From JAJPKK01 sp035311445 (GTDB lineage: Bacteria; Pseudomonadota; Alphaproteobacteria; Rhizobiales; Xanthobacteraceae): a DNA stretch of 64,000 nucleotides. The notes under the pieces were generated by a model, which did not search any database, was not told where the DNA came from, and saw nothing but the letters and a program-made list of their open reading frames with translations. Shown here piece after piece: positions 20,476 to 27,197 of the stretch (the first letter of the stretch is position 1; each line of letters opens with the position of its first letter). A program made the position numbers and the translations under genes. The stretch is taken from contig DATGCX010000270.1 in the NCBI GenBank assembly GCA_035311445.1, forward strand, positions 1 to 64,000, read 5' to 3'.

Positions 20476-21141
20476 TCAAGGGCGTTGCCTCAACCGTTCT
20501 GCCATCAACTTGATTTCATCTGTCAGCTTAGGATCAAAGCTTGGTGTGCTTACCTTCGGCAAACTAGGGCGTTTATCCAGGTCAACGTTAGCAAAAGTCT
20601 GCCGGGGCATTGTCGGCGGAACAATGCTAACCTGAATTCCAAGCCTTTTCGCATCATGATCTGACAATAGCACCATGCTGTTTGGCGGCGCGGTCGTTGT
20701 GAACCTGGCGACTTCAGGGCCATAACCTAGCTCAGACAAATAATCGGAAACCGCACGGTTGCTGGCGGTACTTACTGCTCCCGTACGGACATCTGATGAA
20801 CTGTGAAAAGCAATTTCCGCACTTGCAGTTTTGAAATGTCGAGTGCCCGCCAGCCACAGCCAGGCGCAAGAACTGTAACAGGTGTATTCAACGCTAGTGT
20901 CCCAACCCCTTTGCCTGATGAACCGGCCTATCTTCAAGGCAGGCGTTGTCATCCCGCCCTTGCTATGCAGGTGAACCACCATAGCTTGGTAGAAAGGTTG
21001 GGCCTTGCTCTCAAACACGGCATCGTCACCTAGTTCGAGGGTACCGATGATGCGGATCGTATTGCCTTTGATTTCAATATTTGCCGCTGCGCAAGGAACG
21101 GCTGCGCTTGCAAGCAATACGGCTAGAAATGCTGGCTTCAT
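20476..21141 (-). CDS. Secreted ClpP/crotonase-fold protein of unknown function
   Basis: 221 residues with a signal peptide (MKPAFLAVLLASAAVPCAAA). The segment VVHLHSKGG (about 55-63), helix IGRFIRQRGW and CYSSCAWLWLAGTRHF (about 89-102) follow the pattern of periplasmic ClpP-like proteins (N/H-S-x-G-G, then C-x-S-x-C-A-x-x-x-L-A-G), where the Ser between the cysteines (S91) sits at the nucleophile position. AEIAFHSS may supply the histidine. The paired cysteines around the Ser suggest a disulfide in the periplasm. It may be an atypical serine protease or a binding protein; no partner gene is adjacent. Confidence 0.65.
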   Translation of the reverse strand: MKPAFLAVLLASAAVPCAAANIEIKGNTIRIIGTLELGDDAVFESKAQPFYQAMVVHLHSKGGMTTPALKIGRFIRQRGWDTSVEYTCYSSCAWLWLAGTRHFKTASAEIAFHSSSDVRTGAVSTASNRAVSDYLSELGYGPEVARFTTTAPPNSMVLLSDHDAKRLGIQVSIVPPTMPRQTFANVDLDKRPSLPKVSTPSFDPKLTDEIKLMAERLRQRP

Positions 21142-21296
21142 TGTACTGGCCTCTGCGGGCGTTTCTCGGTCATATTAAAGCATAGCCTGAATGCCTAAAG
21201 TAGTTGGCACATTCTTGAGCATCGAACTGCGGTACGAACCGAGGTCCCCCCTTTTTTCGTTCCATCGCTCCGAATGCACGTAGCGCTGCTGTCACG

Positions 21297-21377
21297 CTTA
21301 TGGCCCGCGGCTGCCTCGAAGCCGGCTTCGTCGAAGGCCGGAATTTCGCGTTCGAGTACCGCTTCGGTCCGACAAGA
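21297..21377 (+). pseudogene. Fragment resembling a TrpX/ABC substrate-binding protein N-terminus
   Basis: The frame from 21300 reads GCLEAGFVEGRNFAFEYRFG, close to the segment G-L-x-E-x-G-F-x-E-G-x-N-x-x-I/F-E-Y-R of the ABC-type substrate-binding proteins abundant in Bradyrhizobium. Neither the signal peptide before it nor the rest of the about 330-residue protein is present. It is likely a gene relic; the match is short. Confidence 0.35.
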
Positions 21378-21411
21378 GCGGAAACAGGAGGTTGCGGCAT
21401 GATGGTTATCC

Positions 21412-21771
21412 TTAGCCGCGACGTTGCGCCGCCCACGTGCCCGAGCATTTGCCCCTATTCCCTTGACCCCGCCAGACACCGCCCCCGTAATTTGAGGACA
21501 GCCGGCCAGAGCCGCTAGCCGATTGGCCTCCGGCCGAGACGCTCACGCGCACCATCCCCTTCGGCGAAACGCGGCCATTCATGTTGATTCCGCCAACCTC
21601 AGAAAAGATGATGCCGTTTCTGATTTGCGCACCCGACTGATAGGCGGGATCGCAGGCTCCACTTCGTGTATAGATGACAATACCCCAACTGCCATCGTAA
21701 ACCGCAGCGCTGGCAGAGGTGGCAATGCAGGTCAATGCCAAAACGCTGGTGCGCAAAAGATAGCTGGTCAT
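21412..21771 (-). CDS. Small secreted protein of unknown function
   Basis: 119 residues from the ATG at 21771 (GAGG five bases upstream). A signal peptide ends at TSASA-AVYDG. The mature part has the layout YDGSWGIVIYTRSGACD...AQIRNGIIF...GRVSPKGMVRVSVSAGGQSASGSGRLSSNYGGG-WRG, with a C-terminal CSGTWAAQRRG. This pattern (two Cys, a beta-rich barrel-like sequence with SGSG-RL and GxWxG) occurs in many small secreted rhizobial proteins without a known role. It is probably periplasmic or extracellular. Confidence 0.6.
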   Translation of the reverse strand: MTSYLLRTSVLALTCIATSASAAVYDGSWGIVIYTRSGACDPAYQSGAQIRNGIIFSEVGGINMNGRVSPKGMVRVSVSAGGQSASGSGRLSSNYGGGVWRGQGNRGKCSGTWAAQRRG

Positions 21772-21833
21772 AAATGCCTCGCATTTCGTTACCGTGCCCT
21801 TACGAGCCAAATGCCAGCCTAACTCGGTACGAA

Positions 21834-22307
21834 TTAGACAGCCAGAGAGTACCAGGATGCGTCAGCGCGCCGGACCCCGACATTTAGCAGACGCAGTGCA
21901 AGGACGGCGTGGACGTCCTGCCGTGAATGACCCAGCAGGGAGATGCCGTAATAAGGGCGTTCGACGCCAACGACTGGATCCACCAGACCTTGGGCATATG
22001 AGCGCACGAAGTCGGCGCGACACCGGGCTTTGATGGCGACACCGCGAAGGCATTTGGCTCGATCAAGACCAAGGCCTTGATCCTTATAGGAATCAAGGAT
22101 GCTCAAACCGGAATTCGAGCCCCAGGTTGCGGCGCGCTCACTTCCGAACGTGCGTGTCATGACGATTTCCCCCGGCACAGTGACGGGACACACCCCAGCC
22201 GGCGGCGCATTGCCGGTCGCGGCGCGAGATGCCAAATGGGCCTGCGGTGTGGCGGTGCGTGGTCTTCTCTCGCTAATCTCAAACAGCAGCCTGCCCCTTC
22301 GCTTCAA
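21834..22307 (-). CDS. Hypothetical protein overlapping the PheS-like ligase stop codon
   Basis: 157 codons if the TTG at 22307 is used; this TTG overlaps the ligase stop (TTGA), which would couple translation. An internal ATG (MTRTFGSERAATWG...) gives about 108 residues. I do not recognise the sequence. The second half (ARCRADFVRSYAQGLVDPVV..., ...DVHAVLALRLLNVGVRRADASWYSLAV) has protein-like composition and high third-position GC, but the first 45 residues do not. It may be a real partner gene or only an open frame. Confidence 0.33.
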   Translation of the reverse strand: MKRRGRLLFEISERRPRTATPQAHLASRAATGNAPPAGVCPVTVPGEIVMTRTFGSERAATWGSNSGLSILDSYKDQGLGLDRAKCLRGVAIKARCRADFVRSYAQGLVDPVVGVERPYYGISLLGHSRQDVHAVLALRLLNVGVRRADASWYSLAV

Positions 22308-23428
22308 GGCGGAGATATCTGTCTCACCGCAGCCTGCTTGGTGCGGAAATAACCGGCCGTTCCCTCGTGTAATTTCGAATAGACGAAGTCATAGACGCGA
22401 TTTGCCTCCTCCTTTGAAATGGAGCCATCCAGAGAGCGCAGAGTAACCCGGATCAGCAGGTTCTGCTGCCCGGGAGACATACCGAGCCGCTCGCGCGCCT
22501 TTTCGGGAACCGACGCATAGTCAGTCGCTTGGATCAACTCCACGTTCTCCACCCACCCGCCTCGCTCACCGAGTACGTCCCTGACGCGGTCGCCCAGCAA
22601 TTCCATGTCTGGATCTGCAACGCAGATCGACATGTCACGGTGCGTCGCTGGCTGGTTGCTGACCGGCTCATAGGGATCCAAAGTGAGCATCTGCCGCGCG
22701 ACACGGGGATCGCTGCTGCGCAGCAGGCGGATGTCGTCAATCTGCTTGATCAGCATGACTAGGCGATCAAGGCCAATACCCATGGCCAACCCAGACCATT
22801 GCTGGCTCGGCAACTTGCTTTCGTTTAGAAGCCATGGGTGGATCTCCCCGCATTCGAGCACCTCAACCCACCGGCCATCGAGATGGACTTCTATCTCGAG
22901 CCCGTTCATCGTGTACGGATGAATGGTCTCGTTGCAGCGATACGCGTGACCAGGCAGCATGGTCTCAATGACCACCGCAATCATCTTTAGAAGATTCGCT
23001 CGGCGAAGCCGGGCCCGCCGCACAATCCAGAAGTCGCTCTGATGCGGTTCGCCGACGTGCAAACGATCTACAACATCGCGCCGATAGACCAGTCCGGGGC
23101 ACACGATCAGTCGATCGCTGTCGGTTTCCGCCAGCAGTGCCGGGATGGCCGCCGTCGTGTGGGTCCGCAGCATGTACTTCTCGTCGATGTAATGCGAGTA
23201 GCGCGCTGAACGCGCCATCGCATCCGGCTCGTAGAACAGTCGATCGTAATTATCAGCGATCGGGACCACCGGTGGCCTTCGGATGATGTCAGCCGGAAGC
23301 GCCGACCATCGCTCGATGGCCAAAATCAGGTTGGTCATCAGGATATTAATCGCGTGTAGGCCCTGATCCGGGTCGGTCAAATCACGCAGTGCCAGATATC
23401 GATCTAGCCGTTCTCGATTTAATCGCAA
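22304..23428 (-). CDS. srmL: Single-chain PheS-like ligase of unknown substrate (class II synthetase core + FDX-ACB domain)
   Basis: 374 residues. The class II core of phenylalanyl-tRNA synthetase alpha is visible: LRTHTTAAIPALL (about 87-99), CPGLVYRRDVVDRLHVGEPHQ (about 110-130; compare YRRDxxDxTHxxEFHQ of PheS) and motif 3 GLAMGIGLDRLVML...DDIRLLRSSDPR (about 213-242). A ferredoxin-fold anticodon-binding-like domain (FDX-ACB, normally the PheT C-terminus) follows at about 262-362. The N-terminal coiled coil of PheS that binds tRNA is missing. The layout resembles mitochondrial PheRS, but a housekeeping pheST is expected elsewhere. It matches what I remember as the PheS-related mystery ligase (SrmL) group, with no known substrate. 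The start is a TTG without a good ribosome-binding site; an ATG at 23436 is one base out of frame. An attenuator-like leader precedes it. Confidence 0.75.
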   Translation of the reverse strand: MRLNRERLDRYLALRDLTDPDQGLHAINILMTNLILAIERWSALPADIIRRPPVVPIADNYDRLFYEPDAMARSARYSHYIDEKYMLRTHTTAAIPALLAETDSDRLIVCPGLVYRRDVVDRLHVGEPHQSDFWIVRRARLRRANLLKMIAVVIETMLPGHAYRCNETIHPYTMNGLEIEVHLDGRWVEVLECGEIHPWLLNESKLPSQQWSGLAMGIGLDRLVMLIKQIDDIRLLRSSDPRVARQMLTLDPYEPVSNQPATHRDMSICVADPDMELLGDRVRDVLGERGGWVENVELIQATDYASVPEKARERLGMSPGQQNLLIRVTLRSLDGSISKEEANRVYDFVYSKLHEGTAGYFRTKQAAVRQISPP

Positions 23429-23490
23429 AACCCCATTTGAGTGAGCCTTTCACGTTCTTTCGGGATGGACCACGGAAGAATGATCCGGGC

Positions 23491-23522
23491 AAACAAAAAG
23501 CCTCCCGGAAGATCCTGGAGGC
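23491..23522 (-). terminator. Intrinsic terminator in the leader of the PheS-like ligase (attenuator)
   Basis: On the minus strand GCCTCC-A-GGA, loop TCT, TCC-G-GGAGGC is followed by TTTTTGTTT. It lies 63 bp upstream of the ligase start on the same strand, with no full gene in front of it to terminate, so it is best read as a conditional leader terminator. Its left arm (23516-23524) can instead pair with TGGAGGTTT at 23559-23567 over nine positions (one G-U), which would form an antiterminator. Confidence 0.72.
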
Positions 23523-23546
23523 TTGGACCGCGATCAATGCAAGCAC

Positions 23547-23681
23547 TTAGCCTCGCGGAAACCTCCAACTGATAAACGACGCAGAGTCGGTAAAGGTGAA
23601 GGCGCGCAAAAGCGATCCGCTTTGCCAGCGTCTCTTCAACCGCCCTCGGACGGAACGGGTGTCTGTTATTGCGGCGCTCAT
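23547..23681 (-). CDS. Candidate leader peptide of the PheS-like ligase
   Basis: 44 codons starting at ATG 23681 and ending 24 bp before the terminator hairpin. The last 17 residues (F28, F30, F36, F41: AFTFTDSASFISWRF) hold four Phe, and the whole peptide has eight Arg. The antiterminator strand TGGAGGTTT is inside its last codons, so ribosome position would decide which helix forms. There is no clear ribosome-binding site; the predicted transcription start falls on or next to the ATG, which would make it leaderless, as reported for the trpL leader of Sinorhizobium. The reading is inference; only the ORF and the helices are seen. Confidence 0.45.
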   Translation of the reverse strand: MSAAITDTRSVRGRLKRRWQSGSLLRAFTFTDSASFISWRFPRG

Positions 23682-23687
23682 AGTTTG

Positions 23688-23716
23688 ACAATCGCCTATC
23701 AGACCTTGTCTGTCAA
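23688..23716 (-). promoter_or_regulatory. Candidate sigma-70 type promoter of the leader transcript
   Basis: TTGACA (23716-23711) is a perfect -35 box, with 17 bp to GATTGT (23693-23688), a weak -10 box. Transcription would begin at about 23681, at the leader ATG. Confidence 0.4.
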
Positions 23717-24058
23717 TCTGTGTTTCGGGTCCGAAAATTTGATCGCATATCACCGAATCATCGCGCTTGCGACATCGATTGGGCGCCTCCGGCATCCGAC
23801 CGCCGCGGAAGCTATGGGGGTACACCGCCGAGCCCTGCCAAGTTCGACCGATCTTTCCTCTGCCGAGCAGACCGACCGTCAGCGACGGCGTGAACCTACG
23901 GGCGAAGATGACCGAAGGAGAGGTCGTTCCTTCGATAGGCACCTGGTATCTAGCCCAACTTGCGCGTTTTGGGTTGGCTTTGGCGAGTCGATTTGCTCAC
24001 CACTCAGGCGTTTTGCGGCCATGGTCCAAATGGAAGGGCTTAATCTCAAGGATTTTTC

Positions 24059-24134
24059 TGGCGACCCCGGCAGGAATCGAACCTGCGACCTTCAGCTTAG
24101 AAGGCTGTTGCTCTATCCACTGAGCTACGGGGCC
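24059..24134 (-). tRNA. tRNA-Arg (anticodon TCT)
   Basis: 76 nt including an encoded CCA. Acceptor GGCCCCG pairs with CGGGGTC, D-arm GCTC/GAGC, anticodon loop CTTCTAA with TCT at positions 34-36, T-arm GCAGG-TTCGATT-CCTGC. The outer anticodon-stem pair (27-43) is an A-A mismatch. It reads AGA. No integrase gene is next to it, although tRNA genes of this kind are common integration sites. Confidence 0.93.
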
Positions 24135-24216
24135 TTGATTAGCTCTGGACTTCGCACCATCGGACATCGGGCGATCGGATTGTGCGCACTCCAAGATAAC
24201 TTGCCGTCACCATAAC

Positions 24217-24252
24217 ACAAAAGGAGCCTCGGCTGCGAGGTCGCGGCTCCTT
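24217..24252 (-). terminator. Rho-independent terminator of the outer-membrane protein gene
   Basis: On the minus strand AAGGAGCC...GGCTCCTT forms an 8-bp stem followed by TTTTGTG, 48 bp after the stop codon of the 24300-25751 gene. Confidence 0.8.
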
Positions 24253-24299
24253 ACCAAAGTTGAGGTCTCCGAGCAAACGACAACAGCAGGTCAGCTTCC

Positions 24300-25751
24300 T
24301 TACGGAGCGCCGAACTTGTACGACACAACGGTCCGCCAGACGTGCTCATGCAGATTGCTGGTCAGCGTTTGGGCGGTGCCGCCGGCGACAGCTGGGTTGA
24401 CGAATGTGTCGCGGACGCTGCCGAGATCGACATAAAGATATTCGGTCCGCGTTGTCCAGTTCGGGCCGAGCAGTCCAAAAATATCCAACTTGTTTTCGAT
24501 GCCGCCACCTACTGCAAAGCCGGATTTGCTGTGGGAGAACGACGGGCTGACGATGGTGCCGGCCGCCATCTGGGCGAAGCTCTCCTTGACTTCCCCAAAG
24601 GCAGCGCCTCCGGTGGCATAGAATAGGGCTGGTCCGACCGCATATCCGAGCCGGCCGCGCGCAGTCCCAAACCAGGAGAGCCTCTGATCGATGGTTGTCG
24701 CGCCCGCGCCATTGCAGACGGCCACGCAGGTCAGGTAACCGCTGCCGGTACTGGCCTGGACATCGGCGTCAAGGCCGACAACCCAGCTTCCGAATTGCCA
24801 ATTGTAACCGACGATGCCGCCGCCGTCGAAGCCGCGTGGCGACAGGAAGAGTGCCTCCGCATTAGTCGCCGGGACCACGAACGTGCTGTCGTTGCGCCCA
24901 ATCCCGTAACCAAATGTGCCGCCGACGAAGAGGCCGGTCCAATTGTAGATCGGTCCGACGGCTGCGGACTGATCCGCGCCAAAATGGTAATTGACGCCGC
25001 CGCGAAATATCTGCTCCTGATTCTTCACGCTGAACGTGCCGACAAACGGAGGCACCGGAGCAATGCCGGCAGGCACCGCAATGATGTTGGTGGCAGACGA
25101 ACTGCCGAGATTGACGTAGAGATATTCGGCCTTGGCGGTCCAATTCCCTCCAAGCGCCGCTTCGACGCCGGTGCCCCACGTCCAACCGCTTTTCGCCGCG
25201 GATGTGATCGATGAGGTCGTGACGCCGCCGAAGGTGGTTGTGACGCCGGTCTCCGTCCCCCCATAAGCCGCGCCGCCGGTCACGTATGTCAAAACCGGGC
25301 CGGTTGCCAGTCCCAGGCGTGCCCGGGTCGTGCCGAACCAGTTGAGCTTCTGGTCGATCAGCGCGGACGTTCCGACGATGCAGCTCAACAAGCAGGTACG
25401 GGTATCCGAAATACCGGCTCCCTGGATGTCGGTTTCCACCCCGAGCACAATGCTGTTGATCTGGTAATTGTACCCGAACTGGCCGCCGCCGAACCCGCCC
25501 GCCGGCATGGCGTTGAAGGTCTCTACTCCCGCTCCTCCGGGAAACGCGCCGCCATTGAACGCAAAGTTGCCTTGGCTTAGCCCGATACCGTAACCCGCAT
25601 TCGCGCCGACATACCAGCCGGTCCATGTATAAGGGAGCGGGGCCCGATACGGTGGTGCCTTGACCGCCATGTCAGCACCCAGCGCGGGAGCGCCAAGCAT
25701 CAATACCAGGGGAGCCACAGCGAGCAGCAGGCCCCGATTTTTTGGCGTCAT
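24300..25751 (-). CDS. Outer-membrane protein with two tandem Omp31/RopB-like beta-barrel modules
   Basis: 483 residues from the ATG at 25751, chosen because it opens a signal peptide (LLLAVAPLVLMLGAPALGA). The mature protein has two homologous halves, each starting with the same block: YTWTGWYVGANAGYGIG (about 41-57) and YNWTGLFVGGTFGYGIG (about 271-287), and each ending in YLYV(N/D)LGS and a V-x-Y-x-F-G strand. One half is the size of a complete rhizobial Omp25/Omp31-type 8-stranded barrel (about 220 residues), so this is an in-frame duplication giving two barrels in a row or one 16-strand barrel. Four Cys pairs in the loops (CLLSC, CVAVC) are unusual. The start codon is uncertain: ATGs at 25784 and 25793 are also in frame. 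Confidence 0.85.
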   Translation of the reverse strand: MTPKNRGLLLAVAPLVLMLGAPALGADMAVKAPPYRAPLPYTWTGWYVGANAGYGIGLSQGNFAFNGGAFPGGAGVETFNAMPAGGFGGGQFGYNYQINSIVLGVETDIQGAGISDTRTCLLSCIVGTSALIDQKLNWFGTTRARLGLATGPVLTYVTGGAAYGGTETGVTTTFGGVTTSSITSAAKSGWTWGTGVEAALGGNWTAKAEYLYVNLGSSSATNIIAVPAGIAPVPPFVGTFSVKNQEQIFRGGVNYHFGADQSAAVGPIYNWTGLFVGGTFGYGIGRNDSTFVVPATNAEALFLSPRGFDGGGIVGYNWQFGSWVVGLDADVQASTGSGYLTCVAVCNGAGATTIDQRLSWFGTARGRLGYAVGPALFYATGGAAFGEVKESFAQMAAGTIVSPSFSHSKSGFAVGGGIENKLDIFGLLGPNWTTRTEYLYVDLGSVRDTFVNPAVAGGTAQTLTSNLHEHVWRTVVSYKFGAP

Positions 25752-25860
25752 TTCAATACGGAAAACTCGAACCTGTTTGATCATTCTCGACATACTTGCA
25801 CGGCCGCTTGGCTCTGTCTGTTGCGGTTGCGTCACAGCGCAGATCTTTGTGGCGGCCATA

Positions 25861-25875
25861 ACGTGCTCAGCACGT
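25861..25875. promoter_or_regulatory. Perfect 15-bp palindrome in the divergent promoter region
   Basis: ACGTGCTCAGCACGT lies between the divergent outer-membrane protein gene and the RND efflux genes. Its symmetry and position suit a dimeric repressor operator, but no regulator gene is adjacent. Confidence 0.4.
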
Positions 25876-26033
25876 GTCTATGTTGCGCACGCGTTCCATG
25901 TTGCAGTTCATGCCATTTGCGAGAATGCAACTTGTCTATCGCGCTGTTTCGGTTACATTCGAACTTGGAGGAGCGAATAGAATAAAATAGCAGGTTCCGT
26001 GACGCCAAAGCGGAAGCCGCCCAAGGGGTTATC

Positions 26034-27197
26034 GTGGCTCGCGGTCGACGCGTTCTCTTGTATTGCGCCGGTGTGATCGCGCTTGCCGGGGCGGGAGCAT
26101 GGTACCTGCACCAGGACCCGGAACCGGTTCGAGCCGCGCGTTCGCCAGCGCCATCAGCTGTTCCGGTCACGATCGCTACAGCCACAAAGCGCGACTTGCC
26201 GATCTACCTTACGGGCCTCGGTTCGGTGCAGGCCTCATTCACGGTCGGCATCCGGCCGCAAGTTGATGGCAAGCTCGAAGCGGTGTTGTTTACCGAAGGC
26301 CAGCAGGTCAAGAAGGGCGATGTCCTGGCCAGGATCGATCCGCGCCTCTATCTGGCAGCGCTCGATCAGGCCAAAGCCAAGAGAATGCAGGACGAAGCGC
26401 AGCTCAGTTCGGCGCAGAAGGACCTCTCCCGTTCGCGGACATTGGTGGACAAGAGCTTCCAGACTCAGCAGGTGCTCGACCAGCAGCAGGCCAAGGTCGA
26501 TCAACTGATTGCATCGCTCAACGCAGACGATGCTGCGATCGAGACTGCGCAGACGCAGCTCGATTATACCCTGATCACCGCCCCCAGCGACGGGCGCATG
26601 GGCGTGCGCAATATCGATCCCGGCAACATCGTGCGTGCCTCCGATCCGGCGGCGATTGCCACCTTGACGCGGACCAAGCCGGCCGCCGTGCTGTTTACGT
26701 TGTCGGCCCGTTCCCTCAACGATGTGCGCGATGCGATGGCGCGCGGTCCGGTGGAGGTGGTCGCGTTCAGCCAGGACAATGCTCGCATCCTGAGCAAGGG
26801 GACGCTGCTCCTGATCGACAATTTCGTCGATCAGGCGAGCGCCACCATGCGGCTCAAGGCGATGTTCGCCAACGAAGATGAGCGACTGTGGCCGGGCGAT
26901 TTTGTCAATGCGAGAGTTTCGCTTGAGGTGCGACACGACGTTGTGACGATACCGTCAGCCGCGGTCCAGCGCGGTCCGGACGGCATCTTCACCTGGGTGG
27001 TCACACCGACGGATTCGGCTGAGGTCCGATCCATCACCTCCGGGCCATCTACCGGCGACCTCACCATTGTCACAAGTGGCCTCGCGAACGGAGAACGGGT
27101 GGTTGTCGATGGCCAGTACAAGCTGCGGCCCAATTCGCATGTGACCGTGAATCCAACGGCGGGTTCTGCGATCGCAAAGCGGGGCCGCGCGTCATGA
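26034..27197 (+). CDS. RND efflux membrane-fusion (periplasmic adaptor) protein, MdtA-like
   Basis: 387 residues from a GTG with AAGGGG seven bases upstream. A hydrophobic N-terminal anchor (VLLYCAGVIALAGAGAWYL) is followed by the HlyD/AcrA order: beta-barrel/lipoyl half (VGIRPQVDGKLEAVLFTEGQQVKKGDVLARIDPRLY split at about 75-105), coiled-coil hairpin (about 108-175), second lipoyl half (LITAPSDGRMGVRNIDPGN) and membrane-proximal domain. It bridges the inner-membrane pump and an outer-membrane channel. Its stop overlaps the pump gene (ATGA). No outer-membrane channel gene follows, so a TolC-type protein elsewhere is needed. Confidence 0.93.
   Translation: MARGRRVLLYCAGVIALAGAGAWYLHQDPEPVRAARSPAPSAVPVTIATATKRDLPIYLTGLGSVQASFTVGIRPQVDGKLEAVLFTEGQQVKKGDVLARIDPRLYLAALDQAKAKRMQDEAQLSSAQKDLSRSRTLVDKSFQTQQVLDQQQAKVDQLIASLNADDAAIETAQTQLDYTLITAPSDGRMGVRNIDPGNIVRASDPAAIATLTRTKPAAVLFTLSARSLNDVRDAMARGPVEVVAFSQDNARILSKGTLLLIDNFVDQASATMRLKAMFANEDERLWPGDFVNARVSLEVRHDVVTIPSAAVQRGPDGIFTWVVTPTDSAEVRSITSGPSTGDLTIVTSGLANGERVVVDGQYKLRPNSHVTVNPTAGSAIAKRGRAS

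Larger units (their letters stand above)
23429..24058. other. Leader and intergenic region of the PheS-like ligase
   Basis: From 23429 to about 23720 it holds a candidate promoter, leader ORF and terminator/antiterminator described separately. From 23720 to the tRNA at 24059 I see no supported gene. Confidence 0.5.

Noticed and set aside
23523..24215. Plus-strand frame of 230 codons across the leader and tRNA
   Set aside because: It runs through the tRNA-Arg gene in antisense and has no protein features.
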